Shown: piece by piece, positions 33,123 to 44,512 of the stretch
Layout of the letters: each line of letters begins with the position of its first letter
Numbering within the stretch: position 1 is the stretch's first letter
Assembly: GCA_001414345.1 (NCBI GenBank)
Contig: LLCB01000228.1
Coordinates: 1-64,000 of the forward strand
Source: Hymenoscyphus infarciens
Lineage: Eukaryota; Ascomycota; Leotiomycetes; Helotiales; Helotiaceae
Direction: 5' to 3'
Length of the DNA stretch: 64,000 bases
Position numbers and translations under genes: made by a program
The notes under the pieces: generated by a model
What the model was told of the DNA's origin: nothing
Database searches by the model: none
The model's input: the letters and a program-made list of their open reading frames with translations, nothing else

Positions 33123-36100
33123 ATGGAGTACGCTGCGTGCAATGTGGTGTATGTGGATCGCACAGCGCACGAGGACAGATTGGTGAAGAGGCACGAGACG
33201 CCAGCAACATATCCTGCCATCAATGTGCAGAATCACGAAGATGGGAATGCGACACTACCCAGTCCCGTAGACGGCAATTTGAAGACTCTGCTGGGGACAT
33301 TTAGTGAAGGTACAACAGCAATCCCCCTCATATCGAGCTTGACAACTAACAATATGCAGTCCACGTATGCACAACGGGCAAGTCTTGTGTATCGAAACTA
33401 TCCGAGTTGAATCAATCGTCGATTGTCGAATTAATACCCACTCTCGTCCTCATCGATATCCCATACGAGGATCAATTAGGAAGCAAGAGACCCACGAGGG
33501 AGATTCGAACACCTTCGCCGAGCTCAAGGGAACAAATCGAACCTTCCTTCGACGGACATGTGGATTCAGATGATCAGGAATATGGGTTAGGCTTATTACA
33601 GTGGATAGTGTCAGAGATACAATACCAGAGCCTCTCGAAGCTTATTGTTCCAGTGGCATTGGTTACAATTCCGGATCACGACGAAGAAAGAGGGCGAACA
33701 GGCTCACGAGATTCCAGGGAAGGATATCTCAATCTGGATCCTTTCGCGTCTGTGTCGAAGAAACGCAAGGCGGCCGTCACTCCATTGGATCAAGTGCGAA
33801 CAATGCGATATCTTGATGTTGGAGCGGTAGACGTATTAACGAGTCCCCTCTTGCAAGATCGGTTACCCAGTCTTGCCGTTCACGCATATCGAGCTCATAA
33901 GGACGCCTCTAAAGAACAGAGAGCATTACTGGAATTGAAGAGGGGTAGGAAACGATCATGGGTTGGCGTAGATGACCAAAAGCCATATGCATATTTAAGA
34001 GAAGCTATGGTATCAGGGCTAATGGATGGGATTTGCAAGGTTGGGGGAGAGGATGAACCATTTAGCTACAACAGAATAGCGGTGGCCTTGGATCGGCGGG
34101 AGAAGATTGCTTCAGCGGTTGGGTCCTGGTCTTTTTCTGCGCACGATTTCACAGACGATGAACTACTTCATGCAGCTTTACTAATGCTACAACATGCCCT
34201 TGCGATGCCAGAATTGGAGCGGTGGCGGATATCGACAGGTGAGAGAGCTCCTTTGGTGGTTATGTTTCGGATAATATGTGTGATGCATATGCTGACACCC
34301 GACGCAGAAAACCTCACAGGTTTCTTGGTGGCAAGCCGTTCGGCGTACAATGCCTTTGTCCCGTATCACAATTTCCGCCATGTCGTCGATGTCTTACAAG
34401 CGATCTTCTTCTTTCTAGTTCAGCTTGGGAGGTTACCACCATTTCCAGAATCCACCACTCACGAGAAACAAGAGCCCTCGCCGATTGCGGCTCTCATCAG
34501 ACCTTTCGATGCTCTCACGCTGTTGATTACTGCTATCGGTCACGATGTGGGACATCCTGGTGTCAACAACGCCTTCCTCGTTACTCTGAATGCACCACTG
34601 GCTCAACTGTACAATGATAGATCGGTTCTGGAGTCGTTTCATTGTGCTGCCTATTCGCAAATATTAAGACGTCACTGGCCAGCAGCTTTCCAAGGAATTG
34701 AGATGAGACAGCTGATGATTAGCTCGATTCTAGCTACCGATATGGGGCTTCACTTTGACTACATGAAAAAGATGGGCTGGATGCAAGAGAAACTTCATGA
34801 GAATGGTGGGACTGATGGTTGGGATGGTAGGCTTATCGATGACCAACGAACTCTCGCTTGTTCTCTCTTGATCAAATGTGCTGACATCAGTAATGTGGTA
34901 CGTTGCATAGTGTTTCTACGACGATGGTAACTCTATACTTACATTTATAGGCTCGAAAATACGATGTAGCAGCTCAATGGACCATGATTTTGACCGATGA
35001 ATTTGCTCGCCAAGCTACCATGGAATCGGATCTTGGTATTCCTTCAGCCCTTTTCGCAGCACCAGTGCGAGAGATTGTGGAACTTGGAAAGTCCCAAATC
35101 GGCTTCATGAATATGTTTGCCATTCCTTTATTTCAAGGTGTCACTGATGTTATGCCAGCCATGGCTTTCTGTGTTGAGGAATTGCACAATAATCAAGCCG
35201 TGTGGGGTAAGAAGATTTCAGAGGAGCAAGCAAGATTAAGGACGGATAGCCAGGACTCGGTCATGACCGATGGCATGTTTTCCCCGCGAACGATGAGCGT
35301 AGCACAACCTTCAGAGTCTCATCACCAAAGACCAACAGGCAACGCCACATTATTACCATCAGACGCCGATTTTAGAAAGGCCCTTCTCACCAAGAACTCC
35401 TTTGCGCCAACAAATGGTATTTTAAGCGAATCCCCCGAATCCGAGGAACCACCCCATCACTCGATGCGCAATTTTTCAAGGCCCGGAAGTATGGCAAGGA
35501 ATTCTGGGACAGGCTCACAGGACACCATCGAATCACCACCCCCACAAGTGCAACTTAGCTACACTACTGCCAGTGCTCCTGGGTTTGTAGACCATCCGAG
35601 CAAATCTACAGATATGTTACCTAATGGTAAACATGTCAATGGTGTGACTGTTTCGCCCTCACTGGTGACAGACCCCGTGATCGTGAATCCCGATGAAGTC
35701 AAGCAAGAGCACTCGGAAAAGCAGCGCAGCAGTGATGGGACAGAAGCAAGCAGTTCCGCTGCAGGAGACTGGGCGAGCCAAGCAACAAGTGCAACCACCA
35801 GTAAAATGCCACTCTCACCAAGTACGCAAGGTACGAGCATCACAAGTCAGGATTCCGTTGAAAAAGCATCGCTTAGTCAAACGCCTACAGGGAGTCCGGT
35901 TGGGAACCGAAGGGCTCAATGCTCTACGACGACGACGAATTCCGATGTTGATGGTACCAGTCCCGAGACACCAGAGGGCAAAAGTGGGTTGGTGATGGAA
36001 AAGGTTCGCAGTCTGAAGAAGAAACCGAGTCGATTTCGAATGGACAAACTCAATTTTTGGAGGCGGAGTAAGAGTGCGAGTCCACCGGTGCCAGTGCTGG

Positions 36101-36171
36101 ATTTACCACGAACTCATCGACGGACGGGAAGCCAGGAAGAAAGCACCCCTCGAGCTTCGGATCACTGTTGA
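33123..36171 (+). CDS. pdeH: High-affinity-type cAMP phosphodiesterase (PDE2/PdeH-like)
   Basis: Three exons (33123-33309, 33360-34897, 34951-36171) give 981 aa. Intron 1 is GTACAA..GCAG with a CTAAC branch, intron 2 GTACGT..ATAG. The C-terminal half of residues 310-680 is a class I 3',5'-cyclic nucleotide phosphodiesterase domain. It has HNFRHVVDVLQ (about 399, proton-donor His), GHDVGHPGVNN (about 456, metal-binding His-Asp), LIKCADISN (about 567, metal-binding Asp) and FAIPLFQGVTD (about 640, nucleotide-recognition Gln). The first 200 residues resemble a response-regulator receiver fold: VELIPTLVLIDIP, then LIVPVALVTIP, then LDVGAVDVLTSPLLQDRLP. The C-terminal 250 residues are Ser/Thr/Pro-rich and likely a phosphorylated tail. 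It should hydrolyse cAMP and damp protein kinase A signalling in the cytosol. The symbol follows the fungal PdeH group and is my assignment. Confidence 0.9.
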
Positions 36172-38700
36172 AAGTCGCATTTTTGGAAAGGTCCATCAAC
36201 ACAAACGGTGATTGTGTCAACACGCTTCGACAAAACGCTCGGAGTGTTGCCGCCCGAGTATATCCATGCTTCTTTCTCATCGATGAAGAGGGATCATGGA
36301 TATTGTAGGATTATTGCATGCATGCTTGCTAGCATTTGGGATGATATTATATCATCTGCTTGCATTTGTATATTGTACACAACATACGCAAAGGAAATTG
36401 GCCGAAAAGAGGATTCGAATTGCCTCTTTGATGGCTTGATTTTGGTTTGGCTATTTTTCTATTTGGCTGGTCTGTCGCGGCATGCAAACATTGGCGTTCT
36501 TTTTTGGTATATTTTGGGGACAAATTAGGATTCTTGCAAGGAGGTTTCGATTCGGAACTTGCGAGAGGGGAAAAATTTTGTTGTTATTGTTTAATTTTTC
36601 AATCGAGAGGGAGTGTTACAATGGCGTTGGGAATGTTTGTTGGTTGGCTTGGTGGGGAAATTTTTTCTTGGGGGGTGTGATAAGGCAATGAATGGGGAGG
36701 AAATGGAATGGATTGAAAGGATAGATGGATGGGAGGGGTAAAGTGATCTTTTTTTTTCACTCTAACCTCGGGTATACGGTATGATTTGATGAATTTTTTG
36801 GATGGTAGGGGATAAAAGATATTTTTATGAGATGATGGATGGAATGGTTATCAGACCTACGATGGTGAAGAAGTGGGGGGGGGGGGTGAACTTTGTTTAT
36901 AGGATGAGAGGAGAGGAGAGGGGTGACGGACGCGAAGGTGAGATGGAAGGGGTGTTGGTTCTCCATCTTTCATACTACTTATATATCTATTAGATTAGCT
37001 AGCTTAGCTATCTATCTATCTTGAGCCACCTAAGCTACTACCTCATACCTCGTGTTTCCCTTTCTCATTTGACTAGACCCTTTTTAGGTGTCTGGACGTA
37101 GAGATTCTTGCAGTTTGTTAACCTGCGACAACAGTGCTGGGATGGGAGATAGTGAGAAAATGAGGAGGGACTGATTTCCAAAACCTAAATCGCTTTGTCG
37201 ACTTCTCGCATCTGATGGTCTCTGGTTCCAAAACCTCGTGTAATGTGCTAGGGGGGGATCAAAGTTCACTTTCCTTGAGCTTTCATTTGCGGTGTTGTGG
37301 AGTTAGACAGCCATGCGACTCCCCCCCTTCCTCTCTCTCTCGTAATCCTTTCCCAAGCGGATCTCAATGTCATGCCAAATTGGGTAGGAGGAAGCATCTT
37401 CTTACTTGGATACTTTGTGCTAGTCTACCATGTGTTTTTCCATCAAAAAAAATCCAAGTGCAGGAAGGAAAGGGTGGAGCGGAGAAGGGGAGATTTTGGG
37501 GGGGGGGGAAGTACCTTTTTCATTCTTTTTCGTTGATACTTAACGTTGTGGTGGAGATGTCTTTTGGGGGTCTTGGTGTTTGTGTTTGTGTTTGTGCTTA
37601 TGCTGGTGCTTGTGCTTGTGCTTGTGCTTTCTATGGATGTAGAACTTTGGGATTGGAGTGGGTGGAATGGGGAAAGAAACATGGGAGAGGTGGAGAGTAT
37701 GAGCATGGACACCACCTACCCTGGACATCAGCTGTTTGGGAAGAAGCTGGAGAGGTTTTTGTGGTGTTTAATCTTGCTGAAGAATTTCAGAGAAGGAAGA
37801 AGGAAGGAAGGAAGGAATTGTGTTTGGGGTAGGATGTCGACCTAGGAACTTTACGGATAGTGAGCAACAGGAAGTGGGGTCCAGAGGAAAACACGACCCC
37901 CATGTGGTTCTTTGAGGCAGAGTGTCGACTTGATCCTGGTTTAGAAAAAAGGCGAGGAAGGCTCGGCTACATATTGAAGGAATTGGGCTTCAGAGCGAGG
38001 AAGGGACGACAGGTGTGTTGTCGACTCTCAAGCGCGTGCCAGTCAACCAAGGAAGTCTTCAAAATCAAATCCTCGCGTGCCCCAGTCTCTCTCTTCAACA
38101 TTTAAACTTCTAATTTTTTTCTTTATCAACATAACCTATTTCTATTGCCCTGAACCCGGGCAAGGTGCGCACTATCACTTATCCCCTTGACGGTTGAAGC
38201 ATCGCTAAGACTGTTCCATTGATGAACACCACACGTTGAGAAGTAATAGCCTCTTCCTCGTTGGCACATTCTTCTTATTCGATATTTCAGGAACTTAAAC
38301 TTAGAATACCTTAGTTTTGATATAAATATAAAGTGATAGAAAAAAGAAACACAAGTGCTCAACTTTAAGGGACATCTAGAATCGCGAAGTGTAAGGAGTG
38401 ACTTTTGACCATTTTTGGTCTGTTTTGCAAAGGTGGGCCGAAGCTTGAAGTGGATGACGGAATATCCACTCTCCCAAGAGCGATGAAGGTACGGCAGGTG
38501 TCGTGGGCGACACTCGAGATGCCTAGAGAGAGAGTAAAGCACCGTGGTTGTGAGGAAAGAAGCGACTCTATTGTTAGACATAAGACGGCTTACTTCCGAG
38601 TATAACCCGGCCCCCCTTTCTGGTTCACCAGAACGCTCCTGGTATTACCATTTGAACGGGGTGTGTTCCATCAGCAAATTTGCCAAGGTCAACCTTTTCT
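36172..38700. other. 3' flank and intergenic region
   Basis: No convincing gene. A 205-codon ORF at 37215-37832 is largely microsatellite and motif-free. At 37575-37629 there is a (TGTGYT)n array. Confidence 0.5.
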
Positions 38701-38717
38701 CTCTTTAACTCGCAACG

Positions 38718-39115
38718 CTCGGTATCAAGTGGAGATTGAACCAATGGCCTTTACTACAATTCCAACCAACGGATACAGCGGGACCAAATGAGCGAGAATA
38801 CGCGCTAGCCCAGAAACTGCTTAATGGTGGTGTTGGATTGCATCCTTCTGAGGAGCATAACGAGGTCGAGGGTTGGTTTTGATTGGTATTCAGTCATGAT
38901 AAGGAGTATCTTGAATGTGGAACGGAAAAGTGAGATAAAAGATTGATGGTTAAGAAAAGAGATGATCTTTTTGCTAACGTTTTTTGTAGATTGGTATCGA
39001 TTCTAGAGGGTATTAAGGAGGCTCCAAAGGCCGTTGATTCGAGCGACAAAAGCCGTAAGCGAAAGGGCCAAGGTTCTAGGGCTCAACCACCATCAAAGTC
39101 TAAGAGTAAGTAGCA
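38718..39115 (+). pseudogene. 3' relic of an ACC-synthase-like class I/II aminotransferase
   Basis: The + strand reads WPLLQFQPTDTAGPNER, then EYALAQKLLNGGVGLHPSEE, HNEVEGWF, a TGA stop, then LVFSHDKEYLECGTE. That order (HPxEEHNExxGWFRLVFSH) is typical of the C-terminal part of 1-aminocyclopropane-1-carboxylate-synthase-like PLP enzymes. The TGA stands where Arg (CGA) is expected, a C>T change. A GTGAGA..TTTGTAG intron (about 38930-38989) still joins in frame to a basic tail ending SKSKSK and TAG at 39115. Nothing upstream encodes the PLP-lysine part, so the gene is 5'-truncated. Confidence 0.65.
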
Positions 39116-40080
39116 AGTAGGTATGCGGTATTAGTGTATTTGTATGACGATGAAACTAGTGAAGAAGGAATGAAATATCATGACGGACCAAAACAGCCTT
39201 GTTTCCCGACTAAATAATCGCGAATGTGTTTCGGTGATGAGCTTAGCATCTTGTTCACAGCTAATATGGACCGTGAAACATAATTCAAGTTCCCGGAATT
39301 CCAGCGACATGACGATTGAGTTACGCGTTCGGAGACCTATGAAATATGAATGAATATCCGCGCCGGATCACCCATACAGATGGATCGGTTGTTTGCATGA
39401 TTTCCATGAACAGAAGTCCATAGTCCTTCAGTTTGAGCTGAAGAGGGACCTCAAACAGTGTATATATGGGGGAAAACAAGGGTTCCGGCTTACTTACTGT
39501 AGTGCAACAACATATGAATCCTTGGTGTAGAGGGTATATATAAGGATTCAAATGGGACCCATCTCATACCAAAACCCGATAACAAATCCGGGGTACGCAA
39601 AACAACCCTTTCCAAAGTATCATGCCGCGTGTCTAAATCATCCCCATCCCTATCAAAAGAAGTCCTCTCCTTATTCTGTCGGCTTTAAGACGAGTCAACA
39701 ACTGAGTTTCAACCTGGAATTTTCGAGGCAATACGTCGTCGCTTCTTACGTCGCTCTTCCGGATCATAACTCTGCCGATGCATTTCATCATCATCTTAGT
39801 GTGGGAGTCTACGTTCCTTGGATTGAGATGTAGCAATGAATTAAAAGTCCACCTTTAGAAACTTTCGTTGATGTATTCCGAGGTAATCGCGTCCTGGTTG
39901 CTGTGTGGAGCACGCGCTCCAACCCCCACGCTTGGAGCTGTCACGTTTTCTTGCCTACTCTACAAAAGAAAAAAAAGGATGAGATGAGTCGAGGTGACTT
40001 ATTTCTGAAGGAAGTTTTATTTGATTAGTAGGAATGAACTTTCCGCTTTTAAACCTCCGGTACTAGTAGTAATGTGTAAG
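39116..40080. other. Intergenic, nothing recognised
   Basis: Short ORFs only. No repeat of note. Confidence 0.5.
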
Positions 40081-41130
40081 CAATCATATTAGCCGAGTAA
40101 GCTAGCAAATGGCAAGTAAGCTACGCCACCTCACAATCTAGTAAGCCAGCGAATAGCCAACTAGTTTGTTTGAGATCGAGAATTGTTAGAGGAGAGTAAG
40201 ACGAGTGTTGAAAAACATGGTGCTTGGCTCACTTGATATTGGTTTGGTTTACTGGATAATTGAGACGAGTCGCTTTTTGGCCCCCAAATATTAGTAGATT
40301 ACTCGAAACTTAGTAGCTTACCCGGTAGAATATTTGGGGGCCAAAAAGTGTTTGGCTTATCCCAAGCTTGATAGCTTACCCGCAACTCTCTTTTTGTAGC
40401 TCACTTGACAATTGGTAGCTTACCTGGCAAAACATCTGCCTGGCTTACTCGAAGTTTGATAGCTTACTTGCGACCTTCATTTAGTTGCTTACTCGAGATA
40501 TCCTCGTGAAAACAAGTTCCTTCTCTCTTTTTGTACTATCCTTGTGGTTGTGAAGTAAGCATATCATTCGATCTTTCACCTCATGGTAGGCTGCTTGCGA
40601 GTCAGAGGCCGCTCGAGTCGCGACTTTGAAGCAAACAGGAGGGTGTGAGTTCCAATTACCTATCGTATGTTACCCCAAAACTATCTCTAGGTTACCCATG
40701 AACAACTCGACCCTCGGCAATTCGTAGGTAAACTACAAATAGCTTCATTTTTGTTTAGAGAATCATTGGTGGAAATAATGGGTAGGTAAGTAAAGGAGGT
40801 GGTTGGGTGAGTGGTTGGTACCCCTCTTTTTACTTGCATATGTCGTTTTTGAGCTGAATGCTAGAGAGTGGAGTTTTTTTTAATTTGGGTGAGTTGGTTA
40901 GAATAAGAGAGGTGATGAGTGTTGAATTCAAGAGGATTCATTCCCGCAGAGAGTAATATGTTATATTAGAATCATAATCACGCCCACGATACACGTGTCT
41001 TGATTTCCAAGAATTGTCGGCTTTCACTTGACTTTTGGCCCCCAAACTTCAAGTGACTTAGGTACTCGTGGCTCACTCATAGCTTACTCGAGGCTTACTC
41101 AACCCAAAATTTGAGGGCCAAAAAAGCCCA
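40081..41130. repeat. Degenerate AGCTTACTCG repeats with two hairpins
   Basis: Variants of TAGCTTACTCG/TAGCTTACCCG occur many times, irregularly spaced. Two inverted repeats with arms based on TTTTGGCCCCCAAA are embedded: 40271-40292 pairs with 40329-40350 (21 of 22 bases), and 41031-41049 pairs with 41105-41126 less exactly. No ORF. This is probably a decayed or composite foldback repeat. Confidence 0.7.
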
Positions 41131-41480
41131 GTTGGGAAATTACAGAAAACCCCCCAAAAGACATGCTCCTCTCATCAAACTTCACGAATCACTGGTGGGC
41201 AGAAAAAAAAGGGGATGAAAATATATAAGTAGCAAAATTAATATATCAATCCTCCTTTCAAACGAGCCCTCAATTCCTAGATCTGCAAAGGTGATGGACT
41301 TCAAATGTCAAATCAAGTTAGTCCAGAGCTAACACTACAGTATTTTCCTCCGACGCCCGCTTGCTCAAACTACGACAAAGGAAAATTAAAAAGTCAAAAC
41401 TCGGAAGAAAATTATGTAAAACCGTAGCTACCACCTAGAGTACCAAAGAAATCTGACGCCGAGGTACCGAAGTAGAATCT

Positions 41481-44400
41481 TTACTTGGGAGAAGGCTTCA
41501 AGTTTCCGTATTGGTAATGTCCGTATGTGATGTGCGTAGCGCTGGTACTGGATGAGGAAGAAGAGGAGCTGGTTGCTGAGGTAGTAATTAATTTACTTGT
41601 CGTTGCTGGGATCTTGCTTGAAGAGGATGAAGCGATGACGCTCGAGGATGAGGAGACGGCACTTGAAGTTGCAGAGATGGCACTCGAGGATGAAGAGAAG
41701 GCACTTGAAATCTCAGAGCTTGAAGAAACTCCAGTCGAGGTTGCAGACGAGCTGGTTGTTGGTAGAGTAATCGCAGTCTCAGTAGGTGTAAAAGTACTGC
41801 TCAAGCTCGTCCTTTCCCCCGAGCTTGAAGAAACTCCAGTCGAGGTTGCGGACGAGCTGGTTGTTGGTAGAGTAACCGCAGTCTCGGTAGGTGTAAAAGT
41901 ACTACTCAAGCTCGTCGTTTCCCCCGAGTTGGATGACACAGAAGTCGAGGTGATTGGGATGGAAGTATTTGAGATTAAACTAGTGCTTGTCGTGATATTT
42001 GAAAGTGCTGAAGTGCTGGTCGTTCCATTATCGTAGACTGGGAGGCTTGTGGTTCCTGGGTACGAGGAGGCTGTGAGAGTAGTTCTATTGGACGAGGCGG
42101 TGGTTGATACGCCATGTTGGTAGCCAGGCAGAGAAGTTGTGTCTGGCAGAGAGGAAGTCGTGCTGATTGTCCCGTTTGATGAACCGGTGGTTGTTGATCC
42201 TCCATGGCCATATGGAGGCAAAGAATTCGTTCCTGGGTAAGAAGAAGAAGTACTCTCAGTTCCATTTGAAGATCCCGTCGTAGTCGTGCTATTATTGTAA
42301 ATCGGGGTCGATGTGGTGTTTGGGAGAGAAGAAGTCGTACTCTCAGTTCCGTTGGATGAACTAGTAGTAGTCGTCCCATTGGAGTAAGTAGGTGCTGAAG
42401 TTGAGACGGGAGGAATTTCTCCGTACGTTGGCCCAGATGGAGTGATTGTGATGTAGCTTACTCCTCCTCCAGGATACGTGATTGGCGTCACAACAGGAGG
42501 TTGTTGTCCATATGTTTGTCCAGCAGGAAGAGTAATAGTAATGTAGCTAACATCTCCGCCAGGATAAGTTATTGGCGTCGTAACAGCAGGAGGTTGTTGC
42601 CCTTGATAAGTTGGCGAAACGGGTGGAGTAACAGTGATATAACTCACGACGCCATTCGGATACGTAATTGGCTTGGTAACGACAGGTAGAAGCTCAGAGG
42701 TAGCTCCGTTGTTTCCGCTCGCAACATATGTCGTATATCCGGTGTTTCCGTCTGGATAAGTAACAAGACTAGAAGTGGTATATGGCGTCGCAGGTGCAGA
42801 GGTAGCGCCATTATTTCCGCTTGCAACAAAAGTTTCATAACCCGTGTTTCCGTTTGGATAAGTGACAAGACTGCTGGTGGTGTATGGCGCTGCAGGCGCA
42901 GAGGAAGAAACACCGGCATTGCCATTGACGCTAGCCGTATAAGTCGCGTAACTAACAACGCCATTGGGGTACGTAACGAGTTTTGAGGTTGTGTATTGTT
43001 GGCCAGGCACTCCTCCGTTGTTTCCGGGGTATGTTGGTTGAGATGGTGGGTAGATGGTAGTCGTTCCTACTGAAGTTAAAACGCCTGTGTTTCCGTTCGC
43101 GTAGGTGACGGCCGAAGTTGAAGTATATGTTTGTGTTGTTACTCCGCTGACTGTCGTGGCTCCCTCGTTTCCACTACCAGTCTTGGTGATTGGTGTTGGA
43201 ATGGCAGATGGGTATGTAGAGACTGAGGTGCTGAGACTGATATATGTGTTTCCAGAGTTATCAGTTGTCAGAACGCTCTTGGTGAGAGTACTGCATGTCT
43301 CGCTTGGACCTTGGACACCACCTGGGCCACCTTGACCCCCTGGACCGACGGGCGTTCCAATGAGAGTAGTTTGGGGTTTAGAAGGGTAAGAAGTTGGGCC
43401 ACCAGCTCCTCCATTTCCACTTGTCGAGTTGGTAAATCCATTGTAGCTTGGGAGATATGACTTGGCGCGGTTGTAAAACTCCTTGTATTGTGTTCGTGAC
43501 TTGGGGTTGATGGCGAAAACCATTCCCTTCTTACACTCGCCTTGCTGACGACTAGTAAGAGTTATTATAATTTCCAAAAATAGACGGAAGGATGTACAAA
43601 CCTGTAAAACCATTGCGAGGTAGTGCTGTTGCCAACTGGGTAATCGACATAACTACTGGAGTTGGTATACCAAGTTGGCTTATACCCAGAATCGTAATCT
43701 CCATTCCATTCGCAAGGAGCCTGGAAATCACAAGAGCTGACAGTGTGATTCTTTGGGTAGAAGACGAAACGAACAGTATCCCCGGGGGCTGCCTTTACGT
43801 AAGGAGGATAGAACTCAGCTCCATTTTGACCAACGCGGACGTTGTGTGTTGGGTAGCTGGGACTGCTACCGGCTGTACCGGTAGATGTTGAAATTGGGAT
43901 CGTACTATACGCAGTGTTTGGCTTTGAAACGAACGAAGAAATGCCGGTACCGATTGGGTAGTAAGGCTTGGTGCTGTATTCAATGACAGTGGTGGAAACG
44001 ACTGAACTTGAAGGTTGGCTGGAGACTACAGTTCCTGCATTGCTTGCGACTGTAGAGAGTGTTGCTGGTAATGGGATTGGTGTGTATGAGGGAGTATCCG
44101 TCTTGATGCTTGTGATTGTGCTTGGCTGACCATATCCGTCGACTTTGATGCTAATGTTGATGACTTTGACGACGATGACTTTTCCGTTTCCGTCGTATGT
44201 AGCTTCTGTGCAGTCGTAGCTGGAACCTGGATTAGGAGGGCAGACTTGAACGGTTTGCTTTCCTTGATCGTAAGAGTATTGAGTTACTGGTGCAGCAGAC
44301 GAAGTTGGTTTTGATGGCGGGGCACCGTACGAAGGTGCATCTTCAGGAGCACGTGTGACATATGCATCGTCAAGAGATGTAGCTGTAGCTTCACCAGCAT

Positions 44401-44512
44401 AAGAAGGTAACGCAGGACCTTCAGGAGTATCGTCATAAGAACCGCCATAATAACCTTGAGCGGAGACCGCCCCCGTGAGGATCCCTCTGAAAGCGAGTGT
44501 GGAGATCTTCAT
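41481..44512 (-). CDS. Secreted Ser/Thr-rich cupredoxin-like protein, copper ligands altered
   Basis: Two exons (44512-43602, 43551-41481; GTTTGT donor, CTAG acceptor) give 993 aa. A signal peptide (MKISTLAFRGILTGAVSAQG) starts it. Residues 230-330 form a cupredoxin-like domain: HNVRVGQNGAEFYPPYVKAA, GDTVRFVFYPKNHTV, then WFYSRQQGECKKGMVFAINP. Fungal members normally read FYC...GHC...GM there; this one has Ser for the Cys and Glu for the His, so a type 1 copper site is probably absent. The rest is low-complexity: TSSLVTYPNGNTGY and ITYPGGxVSYITIT repeats, then Ser/Thr runs (TSLSSTFTPTETA twice). The C-terminus (YGNLKPSPK) has no hydrophobic GPI tail. Likely a heavily O-glycosylated cell-wall or extracellular protein of unknown role. 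Confidence 0.85.

Noticed and set aside
37215..37832. 205-codon ORF with Cys-Val and Ala-Cys repeats
   Set aside because: The repeated part is the (TGTGYT)n microsatellite and the rest has no motif.
41527..42036. 169-codon plus-strand ORF rich in Glu and Val
   Set aside because: It is the complement of Ser/Thr codon repeats of the cupredoxin-like gene.
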